Positions 24,954-34,320 of a DNA stretch of 64,000 nt are shown piece after piece. The notes below the pieces were generated by a model. It ran no database searches. It was not told the origin of the DNA and worked only from the letters and a program-made list of their open reading frames with translations. The position numbers and the translations under genes were made by a program. The first letter of the stretch is position 1. Every line of letters begins with the position of its first letter. This stretch comes from Actinomadura fibrosa (lineage in GTDB: Bacteria > Actinomycetota > Actinomycetes > Streptosporangiales > Streptosporangiaceae), in contig NZ_CAACUY010000008.1 in the NCBI RefSeq assembly GCF_900659615.1, positions 48,657 through 112,656 on the forward strand. Reading direction: 5' to 3'.

Positions 24954-26561
24954 CTACGGCATCCGCTCGTACGCCGGGGTCGTCAGGAACTCGGAGTACT
25001 CGTCCGCGAGCGTGACCTCCTTGAACAGGGTGACGGCCTGGTTGTAGCGGGGCTCGTTGAAGGCGTCGCCGAGCTCGGCGCGGATGTTCGCGAGCTCCTC
25101 CTCCAGGATCCGCTCCACGAGCTCCTTGGTGACCTTCGGGCCGTCCTTCAGCTCGATGCCGTTGTAGATCCACTGCCACACCTGGGAGCGGGAGATCTCT
25201 GCGGTCGCGGCGTCCTCCATGAGGTTGTGGATCGCGACGGCGCCCGCGCCGTCCAGCCAGGTCGCGAGGTAGCGCAGCGCCACGTCGATGTTGTTGCGCA
25301 GGCCCGCCTCGGTGATGTCGCCCGGCGTCGCCGCCACGTTGAGCAGGTCGGCCGCGGAGACCTTCACGTCCTCGCGGAGCCGGTCCAGCTGGTTCGGCCG
25401 GTCGCCGAGGACGCCGTCGAACACCTCGCGGCAGATCGGGACGAGGTCGGGGTGCGCCACCCACGAGCCGTCGAAGCCGTCGCCGGACTCGCGGGTCTTG
25501 TCGGCCCGCACCTTCTCCAGCGCGACCTTGTTGACCTCCTCGTCCCGCCGGGACGGGATGAACGCCGCCATGCCGCCGATCGCGTGGGCGCCGCGCTTGT
25601 GGCAGGTGCGGACGAGCAGCTCGGTGTAGGCCCGCATGAACGGCGCCGTCATCGTGATCGCGTTGCGCTCCGGCAGGACGAACTCCGCGCCCCGGTCCCG
25701 GAACTTCTTGATCACCGAGAAGAGGTAGTCCCAGCGGCCCGCGTTGAGGCCCGCGGAGTGGTCGCGCAGCTCGTAGAGGATCTCCTCCATCTCGAACGCG
25801 GCCGGGATCGTCTCGATGAGCACGGTCGCGCGGATCGTGCCGCGCGGGATCTCCAGGATGTCCTGGGCGAGGTTGAAGGCGTCGTTCCAGAGGCGCGCCT
25901 CCAGGTGGCTCTCCATCTTCGGCAGGTAGAAGTAGGGGCCCTTGCCCTTGGCGAGCTGGCGGCGCGCGCTGTGGAAGAAGTAGAGCCCGAAGTCGAACAG
26001 CGACCCGGACATGGGCTCGCCGTCCACGAGCAGGTGCTTCTCCTCCATGTGCCACCCGCGCGGCCGGACGACGATGGTGGCGAGCTCGGAGTCGTCCTTC
26101 AGCGCGTACGACTTGCCGCTCTTCGGGTCGGTGAAGTCGATCGTCCGGTCGAGGGCGTCCCGCAGATTGAGCTGCCCCTCGATCATGTTGGTCCACAGCG
26201 GGGTGTTGGCGTCCTCGAAGTCGGCCAGCCACACCTTGGCGCCCGAGTTCAGCGCGTTGATCGTCATCTTCCGGTCCGTGGGACCGGTGATCTCGACGCG
26301 GCGGTCCGCCAGGCCGGGCGCCGGCGCGGCCACCCGCCAGGTGTCGTCGTTGCGGACGCCCGCCGTCTCGGGGAGGAAGTCCAGCGTGCCGCCCTCGGAC
26401 AGCTTCCGCTGCCGCTCGGCGCGCGCCTGGAGCAGCTCCTTGCGCCGTCCGCCGAACTCCCGCTGGAGGGCGGCGAGCAGGCCGAGCGCCTCGGGCGTCA
26501 GGATCTCCTCGTACCGCTCGCCGAGGGGCCCGGTCACCTCGATGCCTTCAAGTCCAGCCAT
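24954..26561 (-). CDS. aceB: Malate synthase A
   Basis: Condenses glyoxylate with acetyl-CoA to malate. 535 aa, isoform A length (isoform G is about 720). Signatures: [49 protein letters not shown] (catalytic/metal region), [47 protein letters not shown] 26561 is preceded by AGGGCAGG. No isocitrate lyase gene is nearby. Instead glcDEF follows downstream, so here malate synthase most likely consumes glyoxylate from glycolate. TTTC-N7-GAAA at 26572-26586 in its leader is a weak candidate operator. Confidence 0.95.
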   Translation of the reverse strand: MAGLEGIEVTGPLGERYEEILTPEALGLLAALQREFGGRRKELLQARAERQRKLSEGGTLDFLPETAGVRNDDTWRVAAPAPGLADRRVEITGPTDRKMTINALNSGAKVWLADFEDANTPLWTNMIEGQLNLRDALDRTIDFTDPKSGKSYALKDDSELATIVVRPRGWHMEEKHLLVDGEPMSGSLFDFGLYFFHSARRQLAKGKGPYFYLPKMESHLEARLWNDAFNLAQDILEIPRGTIRATVLIETIPAAFEMEEILYELRDHSAGLNAGRWDYLFSVIKKFRDRGAEFVLPERNAITMTAPFMRAYTELLVRTCHKRGAHAIGGMAAFIPSRRDEEVNKVALEKVRADKTRESGDGFDGSWVAHPDLVPICREVFDGVLGDRPNQLDRLREDVKVSAADLLNVAATPGDITEAGLRNNIDVALRYLATWLDGAGAVAIHNLMEDAATAEISRSQVWQWIYNGIELKDGPKVTKELVERILEEELANIRAELGDAFNEPRYNQAVTLFKEVTLADEYSEFLTTPAYERMP

Positions 26562-26818
26562 CTGCCTGCCCTTTCGTATCGTGAAATTCGACTTCTGTCT
26601 CGTGGAGAACGCTACTCGGCGGTACGAAGGACGGTCAAAGCGGGGCACCCCCAACGACGCCATGGACCGTCCCTGGCCGCGAGCCCCTCACCACCTCCGG
26701 AGCCACGTTCCCGTGGACCACCCCCCGAACCACCGGTTAACCGCGTGACCACGCAGGACGGCGCGTGAGACCATCGCGGGGAAGATACGGCCGCCCCGCG
26801 GCGTTCGACTGAGGACAT

Positions 26819-28246
26819 ATGACTCAACCTTTCTCTGTGAACCAGACCCCGGACGACCTCGACATCGAGCCCATGACGGGAGACCTCGACCTAGAGGACC
26901 GTCGAGCGCTCCGGCGCGTCGCCGGCCTGTCCACCGAACTCACCGACATCACCGAGGTCGAGTACCGCGCCCTGCGGCTGGAGCGGGTCGTCCTCGTGGG
27001 CGTCTGGGTCGAGGGAACGGCCGAGATGGCCGAGAACTCCCTGCGCGAGCTGGCGCTGCTCGCCGAGACGGCGGGCTCGGAGGTCCTGGAGGGCCTCGTC
27101 CAGCGCCGCTCCCGCCCCGACCCCGCCACCTACATCGGCTCCGGCAAGGCCGCCGAACTGCGCGACGTCGTCATCGCCACCGGCGCCGACACCGTCATCT
27201 GCGACGGCGAGCTGGCCCCGAGCCAGCTCCGGCACCTGGAGGAGACCGTCCAGGTCAAGGTCATCGACCGGACCGCGCTGATCCTCGACATCTTCGCCCA
27301 GCACGCCAAGAGCCGCGAGGGCAAGGCACAGGTCGAGCTGGCCCAGCTCAACTACCTCCTGCCGCGCCTGCGCGGCTGGGGCGGCAACCTGTCCCGGCAG
27401 GTCGGCGGGCGCGCCGCCGGCGGCGTCGGCATCGGCGGCCGCGGGCCCGGCGAGACCAAGATCGAGCTGGACCGGCGGCGGATCCGCACCCGGATGGCCA
27501 AGCTGCGCCGGCAGATCGCCGAGATGTCCAAGGCGCGCGACACCAAGCGCGGCGAGCGCCGCCGCAACGAGGTGCCCGCCGTCGCCATCGCCGGCTACAC
27601 CAACGCCGGCAAGTCGTCGCTGCTCAACCGGCTGACCGGTGCCGGAGTCCTGGTGGAGAACGCCCTGTTCGCCACCCTCGACCCCACCGTCCGCCGGGCG
27701 GAGACGCCGGGCGGCCGCGCCTACACCCTGGCCGACACGGTCGGGTTCGTCCGCCACCTCCCGCACCAGCTCGTCGAGGCGTTCCGCTCGACGCTGGAGG
27801 AGGTCACCGACGCCGGGCTCATCCTGCACGTCGTGGACGGCTCCGACCCCGACCCCGAGGCGCAGCTCGACGCGGTCCGCGAGGTGCTCCGCGAGATCGG
27901 CGCCGACCGGATCCCCGAGCTCGTCGTCATCAACAAGGCCGACGCCGCCGACGATCTCGCGATCGCCCGGCTCCAGCGCCGCGAGCCGCACAGCGTCGTC
28001 GTGTCCGCCCGCACCGGGTTCGGCATCGAGGACCTGCGCGCCGCGATCGAGGCGGACCTGCCCGGCCTGGAGAGCGAGCTCCACGTCCTCGTGCCCTACG
28101 ACCGGGGCGACCTGGTCGCGCAGGTCCACGAGCGCGGCGAGGTGCTCAAGCAGGAGCACATCGCCGAGGGCACCGTGCTGCACGCCAGGCTCCCCGGCGA
28201 CCTCGCCGGAGAGCTGGCCAGGTACGAGACGGCCCCGTCCGCCTGA
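26819..28246 (+). CDS. hflX: Ribosome-associated GTPase HflX
   Basis: 475-aa GTPase that in characterised bacteria binds 50S subunits, splits stalled or heat-damaged 70S ribosomes and aids recovery. The N-terminal HflX domain shows YIGSGKAAELRDVV and VIDRTALILDIFAQHAKSREGKAQVELAQ, with a coiled linker LDRRRIRTRMAKLRRQI. The G domain has G1 GYTNAGKSS (about residues 258-266), FATLDPTVR (G2), DTVGFVRHLP (G3), NKAD (G4), and SARTG (G5). The first 45 residues are acidic and variable. It is a plausible end of the miaA-dapF-hflX conserved block, here split by the inserted genes between 9.8 and 26.6 kb. Confidence 0.95.
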   Translation: MTQPFSVNQTPDDLDIEPMTGDLDLEDRRALRRVAGLSTELTDITEVEYRALRLERVVLVGVWVEGTAEMAENSLRELALLAETAGSEVLEGLVQRRSRPDPATYIGSGKAAELRDVVIATGADTVICDGELAPSQLRHLEETVQVKVIDRTALILDIFAQHAKSREGKAQVELAQLNYLLPRLRGWGGNLSRQVGGRAAGGVGIGGRGPGETKIELDRRRIRTRMAKLRRQIAEMSKARDTKRGERRRNEVPAVAIAGYTNAGKSSLLNRLTGAGVLVENALFATLDPTVRRAETPGGRAYTLADTVGFVRHLPHQLVEAFRSTLEEVTDAGLILHVVDGSDPDPEAQLDAVREVLREIGADRIPELVVINKADAADDLAIARLQRREPHSVVVSARTGFGIEDLRAAIEADLPGLESELHVLVPYDRGDLVAQVHERGEVLKQEHIAEGTVLHARLPGDLAGELARYETAPSA

Positions 28247-28254
28247 GCGCACGC

Positions 28255-28292
28255 CGTCGTCCGGCCGGGCCCCGACGCCCGGCCGGACGGCG
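28255..28292 (+). terminator. hflX terminator
   Basis: A 16-bp stem with one G-U pair, core GTCCGGCCGGGC (28259-28270) with GCCCGGCCGGAC (28277-28288), 6-nt loop. It starts 9 nt after the hflX stop. No T-tract. Confidence 0.85.
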
Positions 28293-28847
28293 CGTCCTCG
28301 CGTCCGAAAAGGGTGTTCGGGTTGACCGCAAGTGGACGCGAGGCTGATCTCGGTCGCCGAACGGTGACAGCTTCCCCATTTCGCTTGACGGTTCCGTTGA
28401 AATCCGTACGGTCGTAGAGCTAAGGGCGGGGTGATGGCTGTCGATGCGCTGCGACCAGGATTTCCACGGCTTACTGAGCGAGCCGCGAGCTCTGTCGGCA
28501 TGCGCCCGCCGCGGCGCCGCCCGGCCCGTCCGGGCCGCCGCCGGCCGTCCGCGGGGAACTCTGGCCGGGACGGAGGCGTTCGACGACCAGAGGTTGTCGG
28601 ACGGGCCTCCAGTGCACTACCGTGACGAAACCGATATCTCCGGTCTCGTTGCCTGTGGTGGTCACGCGATCACCCGGCCCTCCAGTGATTCGCCGGCACC
28701 CAGTCGGCGCTTCGGATCGAGAGCAGGTGGCCCACTTCATGGCACGTCCCCACGCCGGAACGAGGACAGGCGGCCCGCTGCTCCAACCCCTCTCGGCGTC
28801 CGGTTCCGCGCCCTGCGGCGCGACGCTCCACCCAGGTCGGTGACCCT
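28293..28847 (+). other. 555-bp leader region before the amidohydrolase gene, with a candidate promoter and a doubtful ORF
   Basis: A candidate promoter has TTGACG (28384-28389), a 16-nt spacer and TACGGT (28406-28411). Downstream, one frame is open from ATG 28444 to a TGA at 28849-28851 that overlaps the amidohydrolase ATG by 4 nt. The encoded 135 residues (MRCDQDFHGLLSEPRALS onward) match nothing I know, and third-position G/C is weak in the second half. It may be a long untranslated leader or a poorly conserved coupled gene. Confidence 0.35.
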
Positions 28848-30062
28848 ATGACGGTACGGCTGTTGACGAACATCGGCAGGCTCTGGACCGGCACCGACGT
28901 CTGCAGCAACGCCGCCGTCCTCATCCACGACGACCGGATCGTCTGGGCCGGACCCGCGTCCGACCTGCCCCAGAGCGTCCCCGGCATCATCGACGACATC
29001 GTCGACGTCGACCACGTGGAGAACCTCGGCGGCGGGCTGGTCACGCCCGGCCTCATCGACGCGCACTCGCACCCCGTCTACGCGGGCAACCGCTGGGCCG
29101 AGCTCGCGATGCGCACCAGCGGCTCGTCCCATTCGGCCATCGCCGCGGCGGGCGGCGGCGTCAACTCCACCGTGACCGTCACCCGCGGCACCGACCCCTG
29201 GACCCTGTGCAACGGCGTCCGCGAACGCCTGCGCCAGTGGATCCTCGCCGGGACGACCACGGTCGAGGCCAAGACCGGCTACCACCTCACCCGCGACGGC
29301 GAGCTCGCCGACATCCGCATGCTGCGCTCGCTCGAAGGCGAGCCGTCCATGCCGCGGATCCACGCGACGTTCCTCGCCGCCCACATCCTCCCGCCGGAGT
29401 TCTTCGGACGCCGCCGCGACTACATCGAGGCCGTCCGCCTCTGGGCGGGCGACGCCGCCGTCGCCGGCGCCGACAGCATCGACGTCTACTGCGACGAGGG
29501 CCACTTCACCGCCGAGGAGGCCCGCGCCCTCCTGCTCACCGGCAAGCGCGCCGGCCTCAAGGCCCGCATGCACGCCTGCGCCAACGAGCGCATCGGCGCC
29601 GCCCAGGTCGCCGCCGAGGTCGGCTGCGCCTCCGCCGACCTGCTCACCCAGGCCAACGACGACGACATCAAGGCCCTCGCCCACGCCGGCGTCACCGCCA
29701 CCGTCTGCCCCGGCAGCGCCCTGAACAGCAGCCGCGCCCCGGCGCCGGTCCGGCAGATGATCGACCGCGGCGTCACCGTCGCGCTCGGCACCGACCACAA
29801 CCCCGGCCAGTGCGGCATCACGTCCATGCCGCTGGTCATCGGCCTGTCCGTCGCGATGTTCGGCCTCAGCGTCACCGAGGCCCTCCGCGCCGCCACCCTC
29901 GGCGGAGCCGCCGCCCTGCGTGTCGGCGACCGGGGCTCCCTCGCCCCGGGCATGCTCGCCGACATCGTCCTCTGGGACGCCGACCACGAGGGCGCGTTCG
30001 CGTGGGCGTTCGGCCTCCGCGCACTCCGCGTCTGGCGCGGCGGCGTCCCCGTCCAGCCCTAG
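28848..30062 (+). CDS. Imidazolonepropionase-like amidohydrolase (HutI-like)
   Basis: 404-aa metal-dependent amidohydrolase. LVTPGLIDAHSHPVYAGNRWAE carries the HxH metal pair, and the stretch SGSSHSAIAAAGGGVNSTV strongly resembles HutI. EAKTGYHLT corresponds to HutI EIKSGYGL, and GTDHNPG provides the metal Asp. HutI opens imidazolone-5-propionate in histidine breakdown, but no hutU, hutH or formiminoglutamate hydrolase is nearby. A related substrate is therefore possible, and I leave the symbol empty. ATG 28848 has only a weak ribosome site. DegV follows 65 nt downstream. Confidence 0.8.
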   Translation: MTVRLLTNIGRLWTGTDVCSNAAVLIHDDRIVWAGPASDLPQSVPGIIDDIVDVDHVENLGGGLVTPGLIDAHSHPVYAGNRWAELAMRTSGSSHSAIAAAGGGVNSTVTVTRGTDPWTLCNGVRERLRQWILAGTTTVEAKTGYHLTRDGELADIRMLRSLEGEPSMPRIHATFLAAHILPPEFFGRRRDYIEAVRLWAGDAAVAGADSIDVYCDEGHFTAEEARALLLTGKRAGLKARMHACANERIGAAQVAAEVGCASADLLTQANDDDIKALAHAGVTATVCPGSALNSSRAPAPVRQMIDRGVTVALGTDHNPGQCGITSMPLVIGLSVAMFGLSVTEALRAATLGGAAALRVGDRGSLAPGMLADIVLWDADHEGAFAWAFGLRALRVWRGGVPVQP

Positions 30063-30127
30063 GACGCGCCGGCGGTCGTTACAAGCCGGACATTTCACGA
30101 CCGACCAGGAGGGGTAGGGTCCCCTCC

Positions 30128-30973
30128 ATGGGCAGCGCGGTCGCGGTCATCACGGATTCAACCGCCTACCTCCCGCCGGGGCTCGCCGAACGGCACGGGC
30201 TGATCGTCGTCCCCCTCCAGGTCGCCGTGGGCGGCGTCATGCGGGACGAAGGCGACATCAGCACCGCCGAAGCGGCCCAGGCCATGAAGGAATGGCGCCC
30301 CGTCACCACGTCCCGCCCGGCCCCCGAACGGTTCGCGCACGCCTACAAGGCCGCCGCCGGCACGGGCGCGACCGAGATCGTCTCCGTCCACCTGTCGGCC
30401 GCCCTCTCCGGAACGATCGAGGCCGCCCGCCTCGCCGCCGAGGACGCGCCCGTACCCGTCCGGGTCGTCGACAGCGGCACCATCGGACTGGGCCTCGGCT
30501 TCGCCGCCCTCTCCGCCGCCGCGGCCGCCCTCTCCGGCGCCGACGGCCCCACCGCCGCCGCGGCCGCCCTCACCCGCGCCGAACGCTCCCGCTCCCTCAT
30601 CTACGTCGACACCCTCGAACACCTCCGCCGCGGCGGCCGGATCGGCGCCGCCGCGTCCCTCGTCGGCTCGGCCCTCATGGTCAAACCGCTGCTCGGCATC
30701 GCCGACGGCACGATCGCGCCGCTGGAGAAGGTCCGCACGTCCTCCCGCGCCCTGGCACGGCTCGAGGAGATCGCCGTCGCCGAAGCGGGCGACCGCCGCG
30801 TCGACCTCGGCGTCCAGCACCTCGCCGCCGCCGCCCGCGCCGAGACCCTCGCGTCCCGCCTGCGCGAACGCATCCCGCACGTCGAGGACGTCTACGTCGG
30901 CGAGGTCGGCCCCGTGATCGGCGCCCACGTCGGCCCCGGCATGGTCGGCGTGGTGATCGCCCCCCAGCTCTGA
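30128..30973 (+). CDS. DegV-family fatty-acid-binding protein
   Basis: 281 aa. The N-terminus VAVITDSTAYLPPGLAERHGLIVVPLQVAVGG is the DegV signature. Other family marks are TTSRPAPERFAHAYKAA, VVSVHLSAALSGTIEAA-like VSVHLSAALSGT, VDTLEHLRRGGRIG, and a C-terminal GPVIGAHVGPGMVGVV. DegV proteins bind fatty acids and in Gram-positives (FakB) present them to the kinase FakA. No FakA gene is visible here. ATG 30128 follows a G-rich AGGAGGGGTAGGG. It precedes comEA, a common actinobacterial order. Confidence 0.92.
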   Translation: MGSAVAVITDSTAYLPPGLAERHGLIVVPLQVAVGGVMRDEGDISTAEAAQAMKEWRPVTTSRPAPERFAHAYKAAAGTGATEIVSVHLSAALSGTIEAARLAAEDAPVPVRVVDSGTIGLGLGFAALSAAAAALSGADGPTAAAAALTRAERSRSLIYVDTLEHLRRGGRIGAAASLVGSALMVKPLLGIADGTIAPLEKVRTSSRALARLEEIAVAEAGDRRVDLGVQHLAAAARAETLASRLRERIPHVEDVYVGEVGPVIGAHVGPGMVGVVIAPQL

Positions 30974-30995
30974 GGCCCGGCGCCCGGCCGCGAAG

Positions 30996-31004
30996 TTATC
31001 CACA
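30996..31004 (+). promoter_or_regulatory. Perfect DnaA-box sequence upstream of comEA
   Basis: TTATCCACA, the consensus DnaA box, in the 81-nt gap between degV and comEA. It is rare by chance in DNA this G/C-rich. Only one copy is present, so an origin is excluded; a role in DnaA-linked regulation is possible. Confidence 0.4.
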
Positions 31005-31054
31005 ATTCCCGGACGCCCTGTCACTCACTCGCCGCCCTCCGTAACGTCGGTGGC

Positions 31055-31738
31055 ATGAGCCAGGAACGCCTCCAGACCCTCGCAGACCGCCTGCGGACCT
31101 CGACCAGCACACCGGCCGCCACACCCCGCCCGAACGTCCGCATCCTCGTCCTGGTGGGCGTGGTCGCCTGCCTGGCCGCCGCCGGCTACCTCTGGGCGGC
31201 CCGCCCACGCCCCGCCCCGGCACCCGCCCCAGCTACGAACGCCACCCTCGCCACCGACCCGACGCCAGCCGCAGGCACCCCTGTCGGCTCGACCACCGGC
31301 ACCTCGGTCGTGGTCCACGTCCTTGGCAAGGTGAAACACCCAGGCGTGATCACCCTCCCGCCCGGCTCCCGCGTCGCCGAAGCGATCAAAGCGGCCGGCG
31401 GCGTCCGCCCCGGCAACGACACGGGCACCCTCAACCTCGCTCGCAAGATCGTGGACGGCGAGCAGATCCCCGTAGGCATCCGCCCACCCTCACCCACCCC
31501 GCCGTCCAGCGGCGCCCCGCCGCCCACCCCAGGCACGTCCGCGAGCACCGCCCTAGACCTCAACGCCGCCACCGCCGAACAACTCGACCAACTCCCAGGC
31601 GTAGGCCCCGTCCTCGCCCAGCGCATCGTCGACTACCGCACCCAGCACGGCGCCTTCCGCTCAGTAGACCAACTCCAGGAAGTCAACGGCATAGGCGCCC
31701 GCCGCTTCGCCGACCTGAAAGCGAAGGTCCACGTATGA
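31055..31738 (+). CDS. comEA: Competence protein ComEA (SLBB plus helix-hairpin-helix DNA receptor)
   Basis: 227 aa. Short cytoplasmic N-terminus, one membrane anchor (about residues 29-50), an Ala/Pro-rich spacer, an SLBB domain (VVVHVLGKVKHPGVITLPPG, VAEAIKAAGGV), a Pro-rich linker, then the HhH DNA-binding domain (LDLNAATAEQLDQLPGVGPVLAQRIVDYR, DQLQEVNGIGARRFADLKAKV). In transformable bacteria ComEA binds incoming DNA and hands it to ComEC. Here comEC is separated by 2.7 kb of repeats instead of being adjacent. The TGA overlaps an ATG (ATGA) that opens a long but non-protein-like frame. Confidence 0.93.
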   Translation: MSQERLQTLADRLRTSTSTPAATPRPNVRILVLVGVVACLAAAGYLWAARPRPAPAPAPATNATLATDPTPAAGTPVGSTTGTSVVVHVLGKVKHPGVITLPPGSRVAEAIKAAGGVRPGNDTGTLNLARKIVDGEQIPVGIRPPSPTPPSSGAPPPTPGTSASTALDLNAATAEQLDQLPGVGPVLAQRIVDYRTQHGAFRSVDQLQEVNGIGARRFADLKAKVHV

Positions 31739-31830
31739 CCCCGCCCCAAACACCCACGCAAAACTCACCCCAAGCACCCCACCCCAACAAACCGAACAAG
31801 ACCCCAACACCACCCACCAAACAATCGCCC

Positions 31831-32001
31831 CAGCCCGCCCCCAACACCGCCTACCCAGCCCGCCCCCAACACCGCCTACCCAGCCCGCCCCCAACACCGC
31901 CTACCCAGACCTCACCCAACACCGCCTACCCAGCCCGCCCCCAACACCGCCTACCCAGACCTCACCCAACACCGCCTACCCAGACCTCACCCAACACCGC
32001 C
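31831..32001. repeat. 25-bp tandem repeat array (six full units plus one partial)
   Basis: Unit A is CAGCCCGCCC plus CCAACACCGCCTACC; unit B starts CAGACCTCAC with the same 15-bp end. Order from 31831: A A A B A B, then a 21-bp partial B ending at 32001. Copies of each type are identical. Unit length is not a multiple of three. The array lies about 90 bp after comEA. Confidence 0.97.
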
Positions 32002-32091
32002 ACTCCCACCGCAGCCCGCCCCAACGCCAAACGCCTCGACGAAGCACACCCACACCGCGACTTCCGCGGAACACCCCCACGCACCGCCGCT

Positions 32092-32370
32092 CATCCAGCA
32101 CCTGCGCCTCTGCACCCACGATGTCAACGACCACGTCCACCGCGCTGCTCAAGCGACACCGAACATCCCGCCGGTGTGCTCGCGAGGCCGAGCGTCTTCG
32201 CCGCACACCCCTGGCACAGCGCGACGCATCCAGCACCTGCGCCTCTGCACCTCCAGGATGTCCACGACCACGTCCGTCGCGCTGCTCAAGCCCGCACCGA
32301 ACCTTCCGCCGGTGTGTTCGCGAGGCCGAGCGTCTTCGCCGCACACCCCTGGCACAGCGCGACGCATCCA
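32092..32370. repeat. Tandem copies of a unit of about 135 bp
   Basis: The marker CATCCAGCACCTGCGCCTC occurs at 32092 and 32227, and a diverged CATCCAGCAACC at 32365 (spacings 135 and 138). Within copies, GCGAGGCCGAGCGTCTTCG and ACACCCCTGGCACAGCGCGA are exact in both. A third copy decays quickly. 135 is five times 27, the unit length of the array before comEC. Confidence 0.85.
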
Positions 32371-33006
32371 GCAACCACGCGTCCTCACCACGTGGCCTTC
32401 GCGACGCCCGCCTCGGCGCAGCGCTCACCCAAACGCCTCGCGTCCCAGTGTGGAGCGCACACAGTGCCGGACGTCTCCATCGCCCAACTCTCGCGCGGCG
32501 CTACTTACCGAACGCCCGCGCATCTGCGCCACATGGTGTCCGCGACGCCCGCCCGACGCGGTTTCGGCTTGCACGAGACGTCCCGGCGGCGTACACGCGG
32601 CTGGGCGTCCAGGCGTGGTGCTCATGCGACGCGAGAGGACATGCGCGAGAGGACATGTTGGCGTGGTGCTTGTGGCGCTGGGCGTCGTCGCCGCGCAGCC
32701 TGGCAGGGCGCTACCGATCCGGCACCTGCACACGCTCGTCACGTGGTGTCGGCGACGCCTTGCCCGACGTCCTATGCGGCCCTGGACGTCGCGCTGCGAC
32801 GGTCAGGCGGTGTCGGACGTATGCCCCGTGCAGCGTTTGTATGGAGCTGCTCTATCGAGCGTTCACGCTTTCACCAGGTGGTGTCCGCGACGCCATGTTG
32901 CTGCGGGCTCTTACGTGGTGCTGGACGTCTCAGCGTGAACGCTCACACAGCCAGCGCGCCCCGACGCGCACACTCACCTCGCTCACACGTCCGGTGGGCA
33001 CACTCA

Positions 33007-33053
33007 CCCCGTCCCCGTCCCCGTCCCCGTCCCCCGGTCCCGTCCCCGTCCCT
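33007..33053 (-). repeat. CCCCGT hexamer run, G-quadruplex-capable on the minus strand
   Basis: Four to five tandem CCCCGT units, interrupted once and resumed. The minus strand reads repeated GGGGAC, giving at least four G-tracts of four separated by 2 nt, a strong G4 pattern. Confidence 0.75.
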
Positions 33054-33718
33054 CTGGAGCGCGTCCTGGCTCCTGTTGTCGTGGAGAGTTGGGCGGGGTG
33101 CTCACTTGGAGCGCGCGCCTCTGCGCCACGGCGCTTATCCGCCGGCCGTGGCCGTTCTCGCCGCGCCCTCCTCGCGCGCCGCCGCTCATCCGCGCCACAC
33201 GTGCCGACGTGCCCCTTCGACTGCACCATCTGTGCTGCGCGGTGCTCACAAGGCGTCTCGTGTCTCTGCCACGTGGGGCTCGCTCAACGCTGGTCGTTCC
33301 GGCCGCATGTTGTTCGTTCGGCATCGCTTGGCAGAGGTCGCATGCCTCCGGCCTGCGGTGTTCGCGCAGCGCCGAGCGCCTCCGGCGCCTAGCACTCGCC
33401 GACGCTCTCATCCAAAGCGCTACGCGGTTCCGGCGTGTGGTGCTCACTGCCGGGCGCCCCGCGCGGTGGTGCCGTGCTCTTCCGACGAAGGCCGCACTCG
33501 CGAAGGCCTCACTCGGCATCGCGCGTTGAAGGCGGTGCTCGTTCACCGTTGGTGGCCGATGCCGCGCGTCTTCGGCGGTGTTCGGTATGCGGTGCCCTTC
33601 TGGCGCGTGGTGTTCGTGTGGCGTTGAGGTTCCCTGCCGCATGGTGCCCGTCTGACGCCGCTCATCCGGCGCTGCACCCCCCGCGTGGGGGTGTCTGTGG
33701 GCCGCGTCCTGGACCTGT

Positions 33719-34320
33719 GTTCATAGCGCTGGACATCCCGGTGTGGTGCATGGCGGTGGGGCGTCGCGGCGTGGTGCGTCGCGTCGGACGTCCCGGCGTG
33801 GTGCGGGGCGCTGGACGTCCCGGCGTCGTGCGGGGGCGCTAGATCTCTCGGTGTGGTGCATGGCGCTGGACATCCCGGTGTGATGCGTGGCGCTGGACAT
33901 CCCGGTGTGGTGCATGGCGGTGGGGCGTCGCGGCGTGGTGCGTCGCGTCGGACATCCCGGCTTGGCGTGTGGCGCTGGACTTTCCGGCGTCGTGCACGGC
34001 GCCCGATGTCTCGGTGGCGTGCGTCGCGTGAGGTGTCTCGGCGTGGTCCGTCGCGTGGTGCGTCTTGGCGTGTGTGTGGTGTCGGGCGTCATGGCGACGT
34101 GCGTGGCGCTGGACCTTTCGGCGGGAGGCGTGGCGCTAGGCGTCTCGGCGGGGTGTGTGGCGTCGGACGTCCCGAGTGGGGCCTTGGTGTTGGACGTCTT
34201 GGTCTTGGACTTATGGCGCCGGACGGCTGGCGTGGGGCCCATAGGGCTAGACGGCTGGTGTAGGGCTCATGGGCTGATGGCTGGCGTGGGGTTCGTGGGG
34301 CTGGACGGCTTGGCGTGGTG
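33719..34320. repeat. Degenerate 27-bp tandem repeat array upstream of comEC
   Basis: About 20 units related to GCGCTGGACATCCCGGTGTG plus GTGCATG. The first part (33726-33950) is best conserved: several units repeat almost exactly, and a block of about 100 bp near 33727-33800 recurs near 33891-33960. Units decay toward 34320. Read in one frame they give 9-residue strings such as ALDIPVWCM, but single-base changes and stops show no coding constraint. Confidence 0.85.

Noticed and set aside
23442..26768. Plus-strand frame of about 1100 codons opposite glcD and aceB
   Set aside because: Antisense shadow: Arg/Asp/Gly/Leu-rich product without domains, mirrored exactly by two clear enzymes on the other strand.
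28434..28625. 64-codon frame after a candidate promoter and G-rich ribosome-like site
   Set aside because: Third positions are not G/C-biased at the start, and the product is Arg/Pro low complexity; no support for coding.
31735..33627. Open frame of 630 codons starting at the comEA stop (ATGA)
   Set aside because: It reads a 25-bp repeat through all three frames, gives a Cys/His/Trp-rich low-complexity product, and parallel long frames exist on both strands. Stop-poor composition explains it.
31831..34320. CRISPR array
   Set aside because: Units are directly tandem without unique spacers of constant length, and no cas gene is present.
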